A stretch of 64,000 nucleotides of DNA from Natrarchaeobius oligotrophus (GTDB lineage: Archaea; Halobacteriota; Halobacteria; Halobacteriales; Natrialbaceae). Of this stretch, positions 49,866-59,757 are shown piece by piece. Position 1 is the stretch's first letter, and every line of letters starts with the position of its first letter. The notes under the pieces were generated by a model, which searched no databases, had not been told where the DNA came from, and saw only the letters and a program-made list of their open reading frames with translations. The stretch is from contig NZ_REFZ01000002.1 in the NCBI RefSeq assembly GCF_003841465.1, forward strand, positions 124,001 to 188,000, written 5' to 3'. A program made the position numbers and the translations under genes.

Positions 49866-52142
49866 TCACGCCTCCTCGAGTTCGGCGACGGTGAGCAGCG
49901 TCTCGACCGCGACGTCGGGTGACACCGAGATCGAATCGATCCCGGCGTCGAGCAAGAACTCGACGTACTCCGGGATCGTCGACGGCGCGTCGCCGCAGAT
50001 GCCGACCGGCCGACCGTGGCTGTGGGCCTCCTCGATCAACGAGCCGATCGACCGCGTGACCGATTCGTCGGTCTCGTCGAACAGGGGCGCGAGTTGCTCC
50101 GAGTTGCGGTCGACGCCGAGGGTCAACTGCGTGAGATCGTTCGACCCGATCGAGAAGCCGTCGAACAGTTCGGCAAAGCGATCTGCAAGCACGATGTTCG
50201 AGGGGAGCTCCGCCATCACCCAGACGTCCACCTCCTCGCGAGAGAGCCCGTACTCGGCCATCAACTCGAGAACGCGTTCTCCCTCTTCGGGCGTGCGACA
50301 GAACGGAACCATCACGACGACGTTGTCCAGTCCGACGTCCTCGCGAACGCGCCGGAGCGCCTCGCACTCGAGTCGGAACGCCTCGCGAAACTCCTCGTCG
50401 TAGTAGCGGGAGGCGCCGCGCCAGCCGATCATCGGGTTCGCCTCCGCCGGCTCGTACTTCCAACCGCCCTCGAGGTTGCGGTACTCGTCGGTCTTGAAGT
50501 CGCTGAGCCGAAAGACGACCTCGTTCGGGTAGAAGGCGGCTCCGATCTTCGCGATGCCTGTCCGCAACGCGTCGATGAATCGCTCCTCCTCGCCACGCTC
50601 GAGCAGCTCCAGGGGGTGATAGCCGACGTGGGAAGTCACAATGAACTCCTCGCGCGCCAACCCGACGCCGTCGACCGGCAGGTTCGCGAGCGAGAACGCC
50701 CGCGCGGGATCGCCGAGGATCAGCTTCACGTCGGTGTCGGTCTCCGGGAGGTCGTCGATCGCCTCTTCGGTGACCTCGTACTCGAGTTCGCCCTCGAAGA
50801 CCCGCCCGACGTCGGTCGAACAGTCGACCGTCACGGCGGTGCCGTTCGCCAGCGTCTCGGTGGCGTCGCCGGTGCGAACGATCGCGGGAATCCCGAGTTC
50901 CCGGGAGACGATCGCCGCGTGGGAGGTCTTGCCGCCCCGGTCGGTTACGATCGCGCTCGCTCGCTTCATCACGGGAACCCAGTCCGGGTCGGTCATCTCC
51001 GTGACGAGGACGTCGCCCTCCTCGACCCGATCCATCTCCCGGTGATCGTCGAGAACCCGGACGGGGCCGGTCGCGACGGCGTTTCCAATCGCGATCCCCT
51101 CACGGAGCTCGTCGGCGGACTCCGCGAGGCTGTACGTTCGGATGACGTTCCCGTCGGCCGCCCCGTGGACCGTCTCCGGCCTGGCCTGGACGACGAACAG
51201 CTCCTCGAGTTCGCCGTCGACGAGCCACTCGACGTCCTGGGGGACGCCGAAGTGGTCTTCGATGCGACTCGCGTACGTCGCGAGCTCCCGGATCCGGTCG
51301 TCCGAGAGCGCGAACTCCGCCCGGGCGTCTTCGGGGACCGGCTCGAGTTTCGTGCCCCCGTTGCGCCGAACCATCCGCTGGGTCTTTCCGCCGAGTTCCT
51401 TCTCGACGATTCCGTTCGTGGGTTCGAAGACGACGTACCTGTCCGGATCGACCACGCCCTGAACGACGGGCTCGCCGAAGCCGTAGGCCGCCTCGATGAC
51501 GACGACGTCGTCGAAGCCGGTGTCGGGATCGAGGGTGAACAACACCCCCGAGGACGCAATATCCGCACGCCCCATCTTCTGGACGGTGCAGGCGAGTTTC
51601 ACCGCGAGGTGGTCGAAGTCGTTGTTCTCGCGGTAGGCGATCGCGCGGTCGGTGAACAGCGAGGCGAAACAGTGTTTGATCGACTCGAGCAGTTCCGTCG
51701 GCCCGGCGACGTTCAGGAACGTCTCCTGTTGGCCCGCGAAAGAGGCGTCCGGCAGATCCTCGGCGGTCGCGGAACTCCTGACGGCGACCTCGGGGTCGTC
51801 GATCTCCAGCCGGCTTCCCAGCTCCTCGTACCGCTGGACGATCGCGGACTCGAGGTCCGCGGGCATCTCCGCGTCCGCAATCAGGCTTCGTACTCGCTGT
51901 CCGCGTCGCTGCAGATCCGAGACGTCGTCGGCGTCCAGCCCGGTGAGTTCGGACTCGATCGCCTCGCGGGTGCCGGTCCGCTCGACGTAGAAATCGTACG
52001 CGCCGGCCGTCGTCGTAAAGCCCGGTATCACCGGCACGTCGAGATCGGCGAGTTCCCCGAGGTTCGCGCTCTTTCCGCCGACAGATCCCGTATCGGCGCT
52101 GCTGACGTCCTCCAGCCACCGAACGAATGTATTTTCTTCCAT
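49866..52142 (-). CDS. ppsA: Phosphoenolpyruvate synthase
   Basis: A 758-residue enzyme converting pyruvate, ATP and water to PEP, AMP and Pi in gluconeogenesis. Domain order: ATP-grasp-like N-terminal part (GSVGGKSANLGEL, residues 20-32), the swivelling phosphohistidine domain (GGKTSHAAIVSRELGIP at about 400) and the C-terminal TIM barrel with GICGDAPS (Cys and Asp of the active site). ATG 52142 opens the reading frame. It diverges from the ADP-dependent phosphofructokinase gene, and the shared 195-base gap carries a 3 x 25-bp tandem repeat. Confidence 0.95.
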   Translation of the reverse strand: MEENTFVRWLEDVSSADTGSVGGKSANLGELADLDVPVIPGFTTTAGAYDFYVERTGTREAIESELTGLDADDVSDLQRRGQRVRSLIADAEMPADLESAIVQRYEELGSRLEIDDPEVAVRSSATAEDLPDASFAGQQETFLNVAGPTELLESIKHCFASLFTDRAIAYRENNDFDHLAVKLACTVQKMGRADIASSGVLFTLDPDTGFDDVVVIEAAYGFGEPVVQGVVDPDRYVVFEPTNGIVEKELGGKTQRMVRRNGGTKLEPVPEDARAEFALSDDRIRELATYASRIEDHFGVPQDVEWLVDGELEELFVVQARPETVHGAADGNVIRTYSLAESADELREGIAIGNAVATGPVRVLDDHREMDRVEEGDVLVTEMTDPDWVPVMKRASAIVTDRGGKTSHAAIVSRELGIPAIVRTGDATETLANGTAVTVDCSTDVGRVFEGELEYEVTEEAIDDLPETDTDVKLILGDPARAFSLANLPVDGVGLAREEFIVTSHVGYHPLELLERGEEERFIDALRTGIAKIGAAFYPNEVVFRLSDFKTDEYRNLEGGWKYEPAEANPMIGWRGASRYYDEEFREAFRLECEALRRVREDVGLDNVVVMVPFCRTPEEGERVLELMAEYGLSREEVDVWVMAELPSNIVLADRFAELFDGFSIGSNDLTQLTLGVDRNSEQLAPLFDETDESVTRSIGSLIEEAHSHGRPVGICGDAPSTIPEYVEFLLDAGIDSISVSPDVAVETLLTVAELEEA

Positions 52143-52187
52143 CGATCTGTCGTGCAGACCACGTGGACGGTAATAAGTCGGCGGGGA

Positions 52188-52262
52188 TCACAGAACGTAC
52201 GAGTCCCAGACGTCACAGAACGGACGGTTTCCCGAAGTCACAGAACGTACGGGTCCAGAACG
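52188..52262. repeat. Three 25-bp tandem repeats in the ppsA / ADP-PFK divergent promoter
   Basis: Units begin TCACAGAACGTACGAGTCCC (52188), TCACAGAACGGACGGTTTCC (52213) and TCACAGAACGTACGGGTCCA (52238), period exactly 25. The conserved TCACAGAACG-T/G-ACG core begins each unit. They lie between a gluconeogenic and a glycolytic gene and may be operator iterons, or a duplication by slippage. A TATA-like GTAATAAG at about 52170-52177 serves ppsA; no clear TATA for the other gene. Confidence 0.7.
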
Positions 52263-52337
52263 CACTCCCGCGTATCGGGGAGGTTCGATCGTGGCACGCA
52301 CAGCATTAACTCGCTGGCGCTGGGAGCACCCCGTGTC

Positions 52338-53726
52338 ATGGCAGGCGATCACTCCCAGCTGGAGGCTGACGTACGGGCACTCGACGGACTGCCCGTGTTC
52401 GTCGCGTACAACGCGAACGTGGACGCGATCGTCCGGGTCGACGAGGACCTCGAGTCGTTTCTCGAGCGACCGCCCGATCCCGGCGACCGCCACCCGCCCA
52501 GTCCGCTCGCGTCGAAACGCGACCTCGCGACGGCGATCACGCACACGATGGCGGCCGGCCGCGGCGACGAAGTCGCGATGACCGACGAGTTCGCGGCGAC
52601 GCTCGAGACCGAGTTGCCCCCGGACAGCCAGCAGATGGGCGGCCAGACGGGAATCATGACCAATCTCGTCTCCTCGCTCGGGGCCGCGCCGATCACGTAC
52701 ACCTACCTGATCTCGGACAGGCAGCTTTCGATGTTCGACCACCCCGACGCGGTGACGTACCCGATGGTCGAAGACGGCGAAGTGGAGTTCGTCCCGCTGG
52801 ACGAGGCGGTCAACGCCGAACGAACCAAGATCAACTGGGTGTTCGAGTTCAGGGTTGGCGACGAACTCTTCGACGTTCGAGCGATCGAAGACACCCGGTT
52901 CATCGCGGCCTCGAGACCGCCGGAGTTCGACCTCGTCGCCGGCGACCTCGACGCACACGTCGACCAGATCGGCGACGTCGTCGACGGGGCGTTGCTCGCC
53001 GGTTATCACAACCTCACGCCCGACCACGTCGAGGAGGACTACGAGCAGGCACATCGGCACGCTCGAGACGTCATTCGTCGACTCCGATCCGGGGGCGGGA
53101 GCGACCTCATGGTACACGTCGAGTACGCCGTGACCCACGACGACGACCTGCGAGAGAGCATCTACGAGTGGATCCTGCCGGAGGCGAACGTCGTCGGCGC
53201 GGACACTCACGAGCTCACCATCCTCCACGAGGACGCTGGACTCGGCGTCGTCGACTCGCCACCGAGCGAGGAGACCGCGTTCGAACCCGACGAAATTCTC
53301 GCCCACTTTCGCATGCTCTCGGCGCTGCGTGAGGAACTCGGCGTCGACTGCATCCGGTTACACGCGATGGAGTACCACCTCGCGGTGATGGACTCGTATC
53401 TCCCCCCGACGGCGGTCGAGCGCGGACTGGAGTTCGCCGCCGTCAACGCCGCGACGAAGGCGGCGCTCGGCGACGTCACCTCCCCCGACGACCTCGAGAC
53501 GGGACTCGAGTACGAGCCCTCCGAGAACGGGAAAGCGGCGATCGGCCTCCTCGCGGATCACGTCGGCGAGACGGCCGACGACGGCGTCCTCTACACCCCG
53601 ACGGTCGCCGCCTGTCCCAACCGCGTCGTCGACGAACCCGCGGGAACGGTCGGAATCGGCGATATCGTCTCCGCTTCGAGCTTCGTCCTCGAGTTGGCGG
53701 TCGCCAACGGCGACGAGGAGCCGTAG
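52338..53726 (+). CDS. ADP-dependent phosphofructokinase/glucokinase
   Basis: A 462-residue ribokinase-fold sugar kinase of the archaeal ADP-dependent family. Conserved segments are VFVAYNANVDAIVRV at residues 18-32, QMGGQTGIMTNLVSSLGA, VVGADTHEL and the catalytic GTVGIGDIVSAS near the C-terminus. It phosphorylates glucose or fructose-6-phosphate using ADP as donor. I chose ATG 52338 (MAGDHSQLEADVRAL) because the family begins there; an open frame extends far upstream only by chance through the ppsA antisense. The opposite pathway direction to ppsA suggests switching between glycolysis and gluconeogenesis. Confidence 0.9.
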   Translation: MAGDHSQLEADVRALDGLPVFVAYNANVDAIVRVDEDLESFLERPPDPGDRHPPSPLASKRDLATAITHTMAAGRGDEVAMTDEFAATLETELPPDSQQMGGQTGIMTNLVSSLGAAPITYTYLISDRQLSMFDHPDAVTYPMVEDGEVEFVPLDEAVNAERTKINWVFEFRVGDELFDVRAIEDTRFIAASRPPEFDLVAGDLDAHVDQIGDVVDGALLAGYHNLTPDHVEEDYEQAHRHARDVIRRLRSGGGSDLMVHVEYAVTHDDDLRESIYEWILPEANVVGADTHELTILHEDAGLGVVDSPPSEETAFEPDEILAHFRMLSALREELGVDCIRLHAMEYHLAVMDSYLPPTAVERGLEFAAVNAATKAALGDVTSPDDLETGLEYEPSENGKAAIGLLADHVGETADDGVLYTPTVAACPNRVVDEPAGTVGIGDIVSASSFVLELAVANGDEEP

Positions 53727-53793
53727 CCGGCGGTTCGACCGGTGCCCCTCGAGAGCGGATACGGGTACCTCGAGCGTTCCCTTCGATCGGACC

Positions 53794-55272
53794 TCACCGA
53801 CGCTCGACGAGCGCGTCGGCTTTGCTGCGGACGCGAATCGGCTCGAGCCGATCGGCGAGCGCGTTCGCCTCCTCGAGTTTGGCCGCCGCCTCGGCGTGAA
53901 TCGTGTACAGCGAATCGCCGGCCACGACCGCCTCACCGGCTTCCCGGTGGATCACGAGACCGGCACGCGCATCGAGCGGAGCACCCGCCCGGCGCGCGAC
54001 GTCGCTGAGTTGCCTGTTGTCGATGCGTGTCGCGATTCCCGACCGGTCCGCTCGGACGGTCGTCGTCTCCTCCCCCGGCTCGAGATCGTCGGATTCGACC
54101 TCCGAATCGCCGTTCTGGGCGGCGACGATCCGTCGGAATCGCTCGAGGGCTCGACCCGAATCGAGGACGTCGGCAGCCGACGCGTCGACGCCGCAGTGGT
54201 CGAGCAACATCTCCGCGAGTCGGATCGATTTGAGCCGGAGCGGCTCCGGGCCGTCGCCTTCTAACACCGCGAGGACGTCCCGGGCCTCGAGGACGGGTCC
54301 GACGCCGCGGCCGGTCGGGGCGGTTCCGTGAGTGATCGCACAGGTGACGTCCACGTCGAGGTGGTCACCGACGCGTTTGACGTCGTCAGCTAGCTTTCGC
54401 GCGTCGACGAGGCTCTCGACTTTCGCACCTTCTCCGTACGGGACGTCGATGACGACGTGCGTCGAGCCGGCGCTGCGTTTTTTCGAGAGCACCGACGCGA
54501 TGAGCTGGCCCGGCGGGTCGATCGAGAGCGGATTCTCGGCGCGAATAATCTCGTCGTCGACGGGTGAGAGGTCGACGCCGCCGCCCCAGACGAGACAGCC
54601 GTTCGTCTCGGCGACGATGGCTTCGATTTCGTCGATCGAGAACTCGACGTCACAGAACACCTCCATCACGTCCGCCGTACCCGCCGGCGAGGTCACCGCA
54701 CGGGAGGAGGTCTTCGGCATCGTCAGACCGGTCTCCGCGACGATCGAGACGACGATCGGCGTGACGGAGTCGCCGGCCACGCCGCCGATCGAGTGTTTGT
54801 CCGCGACGACCGGACCCTTCCACGTCAGCTGCTGTCCGACCTCGGTCATCGCTTGCGTTAGATGCTCGGTCTCTTCGAGCGAGAGGCCGTTCGCGTAAAT
54901 TGCCGAGACGTAGGCCCCGAGTTCGACGTCGGAGAGGCGGTTCTCGTGAACGTCCCTGACGATCGTCTCGAGCTCGTCCGCGTCGAGTTCGACGTCGTCC
55001 AGCTTCTTGCGGACGTACCGAACCGACCGCGGCTGTCCGGCCAGCGTGACGTCGACGGTACCGCGGACGTGGCGAAGCGGTTCCGTCACGCCGATCGTTC
55101 CCCGGTCGACCAGTTCGTCAGTCCGCTTGACGATGCCCGTCATCGATTCGGTCCCGTCTTCGATCCTGACCCTATCGAGCGGATGTGCGCCCATCTCGGC
55201 CGCGTCGACGGAGTGTAACAGCACGAGCGGGCGTGTCGTCCCGATGTCGATAGTGACGGCGTCGAGTTGCAT
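53794..55272 (-). CDS. deoA: AMP phosphorylase (archaeal thymidine phosphorylase family)
   Basis: A 492-residue enzyme. The family motif is KHSIGGVAGDSVTPIVVS, then TSSRAVTSPAGTADVMEVF and VWGGGVDLSPVDDEI. An extra 80-residue N-terminal domain (MQLDAVTIDIGTTRPLVLLH) distinguishes archaeal AMP phosphorylases from bacterial DeoA. It splits AMP by phosphate to adenine and ribose-1,5-bisphosphate, which feeds Rubisco in the archaeal AMP pathway. Neither R15P isomerase nor Rubisco is in the window. ATG 55272. Confidence 0.92.
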   Translation of the reverse strand: MQLDAVTIDIGTTRPLVLLHSVDAAEMGAHPLDRVRIEDGTESMTGIVKRTDELVDRGTIGVTEPLRHVRGTVDVTLAGQPRSVRYVRKKLDDVELDADELETIVRDVHENRLSDVELGAYVSAIYANGLSLEETEHLTQAMTEVGQQLTWKGPVVADKHSIGGVAGDSVTPIVVSIVAETGLTMPKTSSRAVTSPAGTADVMEVFCDVEFSIDEIEAIVAETNGCLVWGGGVDLSPVDDEIIRAENPLSIDPPGQLIASVLSKKRSAGSTHVVIDVPYGEGAKVESLVDARKLADDVKRVGDHLDVDVTCAITHGTAPTGRGVGPVLEARDVLAVLEGDGPEPLRLKSIRLAEMLLDHCGVDASAADVLDSGRALERFRRIVAAQNGDSEVESDDLEPGEETTTVRADRSGIATRIDNRQLSDVARRAGAPLDARAGLVIHREAGEAVVAGDSLYTIHAEAAAKLEEANALADRLEPIRVRSKADALVERR

Positions 55273-55439
55273 TCGTCCGTGGACTCACACCACGTGAGCA
55301 AAACAGTAGCGGGAAGCGACGCTCGAGGGGATCGTTCTCGAGACGGTCCGAACGACCGTACCGTGGCCTTCGACGGGCGGGATCAGTTGCGTACCGTCGT
55401 CGCGGGACACAACCGTAGACCAGCCGCGATTGGAGCAGT

Positions 55440-55740
55440 GCTCCGGTCGCTGTGCACGAACCGCGTCCGCACGCAGCTTTCGTCGTGTCGACTGCGTCGG
55501 CGATGAGTTCGCACAGGTCGTCGGCGGTGATGATCCCGACGAGGTCGGTACCGTCACGGACTGGAGGTCGTCGTGGTCAGCCATCAGACTCCTCACCCGG
55601 TAGGACCCGCCGTCGCACTCGAGCGTCGCCGGATTCGCCGTCGTCACGTACTCGTCGCTCGGTCGGTTGTACCGATGCCCCCGACGACGCGCAGGCCCCG
55701 ATCGCGGTCGGTGACGACGTCGATCACTGGGGGAATTAAG
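55440..55740 (-). pseudogene. CBS-domain protein remnant with two frameshifts
   Basis: The minus strand reads VIDVVTDRDRGLRVVGG, then in a second frame DEYVTTANPATLECDGGSYRV and SLMADHDD, then in a third frame GTDLVGIITADDLCELIADA. These are the segments of a haloarchaeal CBS-pair protein (VTDRDI, MT-x-NP-x-T, LVGIITADDL) in the right order, but the frame breaks at about 55650 and 55555 and the first CBS part is missing. Nothing else supports a gene in 55273-55923. Confidence 0.65.
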
Positions 55741-55923
55741 GGACAGATCGTCGTACACCGTGACAGATGATCGTTCACAGCGCTTTCGACACTACCGCCG
55801 GCGGTCGGTGGCGTTGGCGGAGTGATCGCAAAGCACGAGCGTCAAGATAGCCGTCGTCCGCCCAGTCACGCTCTCGAAACACGTCGAAATTGAGACTACG
55901 CTACCGATAGCGACTACATACGC

Positions 55924-58731
55924 GTGTCACGATCAACACACGACGAACGAACCGAAGCTGCGCCGACTGCCGACTGGCACTCCCGGCCCCTCGAGGACGT
56001 CTACGCGGCCCTCGAGACCACCGACCGGGGACTGGATCCGGCGGAAGCGCGCCGCCGCCTCGAGCGGGAGGGTGCGAACGAAATCGAAGCGGGAGAGGGG
56101 ATCACGCCGCTACAGATCCTCGTCGAGCAGTACAAAACGGCGCTGATCTGGGTGCTCGTGGTTGCCGCCGCCGTGATGGCGGCGGTCGGTCACACGATCG
56201 ACGCGGCGGTCATCGCCGGCGTAGTGATTTTCATCACCGTCTTCGGTTTTCTGCAGGACTATCGCGCCGAACAGAGTATCCAGGCGCTCAAGGAGATGTC
56301 GACGACGTACGCGCTCGTTCGCCGCGGCGGCCAAAAGACCGAGATCGACGCCAGAAAGGTGGTTCCGGGCGACGTGATCTTCGTCGAATCGGGTGATATC
56401 GTTCCCGCCGACGCCCGACTGATCGAGGAATCGAATCTACGCGTCGACGAGGCGGCGCTGACCGGCGAGAGCGTCGGCGTTTCGAAGGAAGTCGGTGTGG
56501 TCGACGAGGGGACGTCGCTGGCCGAACGCGAGAACACCCTGTACAAGGACACCGTCGTCGAACGCGGTTCGGGAGCGGCGGTCGTCGTCGAGACGGGTCC
56601 CGAAACGGAGATCGGCCAGATCGCGACGGCGCTCGAAGGAGCCGAAGAGCGCGATACCCCGTTTCAGGCGGAGATGGATCGCCTCGGAAAACTCATCGCG
56701 CTTGGCGTGATCGGCATCGTTTCGATCATCGCGATCACAGAGCTGGTGATCGGCGATACGCCGCCATTGCAAGTCTTTCTGACGGCGGTCGGCGTCGCCG
56801 TCTCGGCGGTTCCGGAGGGTCTCCCGGCGGTCGTCACGCTCTCGCTCGCGCTCGGAGCCCGCCGGATGGCCGAGAAGAACGCACTCGTACGGAGACTGCC
56901 GATCGTCGAAGCTCTTGGATCGGTCGACGTCGTCTGTACGGACAAGACGGGGACGCTCACCGAAGAGGAGATGACGGTTCAACGGATCGTCGCCAACCGC
57001 GAGACGTACGAGGTGACGGGCACGGGATTCGACGTCGACGGCGAGTTTCGTCGTGACGGCGAGCCCGTCGACGTCGACCGGGTCGCCGAGATCTTGCGCT
57101 GCGGGATGCTCTGTAACAACGTCGACCTGGGTACCCGCGAGCGTGACGACGACACCGAACCGACGGAAGACGGATCCGGGGAACGGGACCGAGCCTACCT
57201 CGGAGACCCCACCGAAATTGCCCTGTTCGTCGCCGCACAGAAGGCCGGGTTCGACCACCGCGAACTGGCCGACGAGTACCCGCGTCTCGATGAGGTCGAG
57301 TTCACCTCCGCGCGCAAGCGGATGACGACCGTCCACGGAACTCCCGATGGGGGAACGACCGCTTACATGAAAGGCGCACCCGAGACCGTTCTCGAGCGGT
57401 GCGACCGGGAACTCGTCGACGGAGAAGTCGTCGAACTGACGGCCGACCGACGGCGAGAGATCGAAAGACGAACCGAGGAGTTCGGCGAGGACGCACTCCG
57501 CGTGATGGGGTTTGCCTACCGGCCCGACGTCCCCGACTTGCAGACGCGCGATCCCGACGAAGACCTAGAGCAAGAGATGGTCTTTCTCGGCCTGCAGGGA
57601 ATGCTCGATCCGCCTCGTCCCGAGGTCCCGAACGCGCTCGAGGGCTGTCTCGATGCCGGCATCAACGTCGTGATGATCACCGGTGACAACGCCGTCACCG
57701 CTCGCGCCGTCGGCGAGCAAGTCGGGCTCAGCTCGACGACGGTGATCACGGGCCCCGAACTCGAGGAAATGAGCGACGACGAGCTTCGGGACGTCGTCGA
57801 CGGCGTCGACATCTTCGCACGCACTTCGCCGGATCACAAGACGCGAATCCTTCAGACGCTCCAGGGCAAGGGGCACACGGTGGCGATGACCGGCGACGGG
57901 GTCAACGACGCGCCAGCCGTGAAAAACGCCGACGTCGGCATCGCCATGGGAATCCGCGGGACTGACGTCACCGAGCAGGCATCGGACATCGTCCTGCTCG
58001 ACGACAACTTCGCGACGATCCGGGACGCCGTCGAGGGAGGACGGCGCATTTTCGACAACGTTCGCAAGTTCGTCAACTACCTGCTGTCGGGCAACGGGGG
58101 CGAGGTGACGATGATCTTCACCGGGACGCTCGCCGGTCTCGGGCTCGTGATTACGCCGATCCAGGTCCTCTGGATCAACGTCGTCACCGACGGCATCCCT
58201 GCGCTCACGATGGGCGTCGACCCGGCCGCTGAGGACGTCATGGAGCGCGATCCCCGGCCACCGGACGAGGGCGTCATCACCGAGCGGATCGTCACGTCGA
58301 TCGTCGGTATCGCGATATTCATGACGATCTGTCTACTTCCCCTGTTCACCCTCAACTACTTCGGCGAACTGATTCCGGGCTACGACGTGACCGGTACGCT
58401 ACTCGGATGGAGTCCCGACTACGAGGTGGGACGCGACCTCGCTCAGACGATGGTGTTCACCGGGTTCGTCGTCTTCGAGATCGTTCGAATTCAGGCGATC
58501 CGGTACCGATACGGGCTTGGAATTCTTTCGAATCGGTGGCTCGTACTAGCCGTCGCCGTCGCGATCACGCTGCAGCTACTCGTACTCTACACGTCGACGG
58601 GGCACCTGCTGTTCGACGTCGAACCGCTCGCGCTCGTTCACTGGGCCCAGATCGGCGTCGCTACGGTTGTTTTCGCGCTGCTGATGGCCGTCTTCGTGAA
58701 AGTTCAGGATCGGTTCTTCGATCGGTACTGA
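55924..58731 (+). CDS. Cation-transporting P-type ATPase (P2, Ca2+-ATPase-like)
   Basis: A 935-residue pump. Segments in order: cation ATPase N-terminal domain ([20 protein letters not shown]), actuator [13 protein letters not shown]4 [15 protein letters not shown] (PEGL as in Ca2+ and related P2 pumps), phosphorylation site [15 protein letters not shown], hinge [21 protein letters not shown], then four C-terminal helices with [16 protein letters not shown]. It probably exports Ca2+ or another divalent cation, or moves Na+/K+; the ion is not settled. The start is GTG 55924; no earlier in-frame ATG fits. Confidence 0.92.
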   Translation: MSRSTHDERTEAAPTADWHSRPLEDVYAALETTDRGLDPAEARRRLEREGANEIEAGEGITPLQILVEQYKTALIWVLVVAAAVMAAVGHTIDAAVIAGVVIFITVFGFLQDYRAEQSIQALKEMSTTYALVRRGGQKTEIDARKVVPGDVIFVESGDIVPADARLIEESNLRVDEAALTGESVGVSKEVGVVDEGTSLAERENTLYKDTVVERGSGAAVVVETGPETEIGQIATALEGAEERDTPFQAEMDRLGKLIALGVIGIVSIIAITELVIGDTPPLQVFLTAVGVAVSAVPEGLPAVVTLSLALGARRMAEKNALVRRLPIVEALGSVDVVCTDKTGTLTEEEMTVQRIVANRETYEVTGTGFDVDGEFRRDGEPVDVDRVAEILRCGMLCNNVDLGTRERDDDTEPTEDGSGERDRAYLGDPTEIALFVAAQKAGFDHRELADEYPRLDEVEFTSARKRMTTVHGTPDGGTTAYMKGAPETVLERCDRELVDGEVVELTADRRREIERRTEEFGEDALRVMGFAYRPDVPDLQTRDPDEDLEQEMVFLGLQGMLDPPRPEVPNALEGCLDAGINVVMITGDNAVTARAVGEQVGLSSTTVITGPELEEMSDDELRDVVDGVDIFARTSPDHKTRILQTLQGKGHTVAMTGDGVNDAPAVKNADVGIAMGIRGTDVTEQASDIVLLDDNFATIRDAVEGGRRIFDNVRKFVNYLLSGNGGEVTMIFTGTLAGLGLVITPIQVLWINVVTDGIPALTMGVDPAAEDVMERDPRPPDEGVITERIVTSIVGIAIFMTICLLPLFTLNYFGELIPGYDVTGTLLGWSPDYEVGRDLAQTMVFTGFVVFEIVRIQAIRYRYGLGILSNRWLVLAVAVAITLQLLVLYTSTGHLLFDVEPLALVHWAQIGVATVVFALLMAVFVKVQDRFFDRY

Positions 58732-58772
58732 GCCACACCCGTATCGCTCAACCGCGTCATCCGGGTCCGCTG

Positions 58773-59085
58773 TCAGTCGATTCCGGTCCACTCGTGAACG
58801 ACCGGCCAGACGCGTCGACGGTCCGATAATCACGATCCTCGAGGATCGCCGTCTCGGTGCGGGGTGCGCTGACGCCGATCACAGGGACGTCAGCGAAGCG
58901 GACGGCGCGTTCGGTCGTGTCCTCGAACAGGTGCGTTCCGAGACAGTCTCGCCGCGGTCCCCATCACGATGCAGGCGGCGTGCGTGGCCGCCGTCGCGAA
59001 AATTCGCTGATCGACTCGGCGCCTGGGAACCCACACGTCGACGGCGACCAGTCGCGACTCGCGACCGACCTCGTCCGCGGATTAG
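58773..59085 (-). pseudogene. UspA remnant downstream of the HTH gene
   Basis: The minus strand reads RLVAVDVWVPRRRVDQRI, then TAATHAACIVMGTAARLSRN, and in the next frame HLFEDTTERAVRFADVPVIGVS. These match the carboxyl half of a Usp domain (IVMGT-x-GR and S-T-E-R-x-V-R-x-ADVPV) but the frame shifts at about 58930 and the first half is absent. The fragment begins where the HTH gene stops. Confidence 0.55.
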
Positions 59086-59432
59086 ACTTCACAGGACAAG
59101 GTCAGCCCGCTCTTGACGCACTCGATCTGGATTGGATCGTCGTACGTGATGGAGATGCAGTCCATCGACTTCGTGTACCGTGTCGCCGTCGTAGACGGAT
59201 CCTCAGCCGGTGTTAGCATTCCGGCTTTGGTCAGCTGGTCGAGCTTTCGATACACGGTGCTGATCGGGACGTCGCACTCGGTTGCGATCTCTTTCGCCGT
59301 TTTCGGTTCGTCACACGCCAGGAACAGCTCTCTAGCCTCGTCGTCCGAGACCACCTCCACGATCGCCGGCGGATCGCATCCGGTCGGTCGATCCTGGGCT
59401 TTCAGATTGCAGGGGAGTGGTTCGTGGGACAC
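59082..59432 (-). CDS. Small winged HTH transcriptional regulator
   Basis: About 116 residues. An ArsR/TrmB-like winged helix is visible: SDDEARELFLACDEPKTAKE, IATECDVPISTVYRKLDQLT, KAGMLTPAEDPSTTATRY. Cysteines in CNLKAQDRPTGC and CDVP lie early. The start is uncertain: GTG 59432 (MSHEPLPCNLKA) gives a normal size and sits after an open, arginine-rich frame that does not look like protein. A second-half wing and dimer helix follow. It stands next to GAPDH, pointing away from it, and may control that gene or itself. Confidence 0.75.
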   Translation of the reverse strand: MSHEPLPCNLKAQDRPTGCDPPAIVEVVSDDEARELFLACDEPKTAKEIATECDVPISTVYRKLDQLTKAGMLTPAEDPSTTATRYTKSMDCISITYDDPIQIECVKSGLTLSCEV

Positions 59433-59757
59433 GTGTGATACCACGGGGAACCTCGAGTTACAAGCCGGTGACAACACCTGTCTCGTGGGAATGTGAGTCA
59501 CGTTTATGGGTTCCGACCACCGTCGTCGACACTGATCGACGTACTCCTCGCCGGATGTGTCGGTACGTAGAAGCACCGAATGCGACGGACGACCGCCCGT
59601 CCGATCCGAAGAACGTGGCAGTCTGCGCCTCGGTCCATCCGATACGGTGACGTCGGATAACGCACCCGTGCGGCGACGCCACCTATCGAATGGACCGTCT
59701 ACACGCTCTCCCCGGGTCGGGGAAACAAATTTATCACCAGCCGTGGCCCGCTCGAGT
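59433..59757 (+). promoter_or_regulatory. HTH/GAPDH divergent gap with GAPDH TATA box
   Basis: A gene-free 325-base gap. The plus-strand TATA-like AAATTTATC (59727-59735) lies 23-31 bases before the GAPDH ATG, indicating a leaderless or short-leader transcript. Confidence 0.6.

Noticed and set aside
52188-52262. CRISPR or plasmid iteron origin for the 25-bp repeats
   Set aside because: Only three units without unique spacers, placed in a divergent promoter with no replication initiator nearby.
50016-52337. A long plus-strand open frame running in frame into ADP-PFK, as if the kinase had a 770-residue N-terminal domain
   Set aside because: It is antisense to ppsA, crosses the repeat-bearing promoter, and has no protein features; the family start is at 52338.
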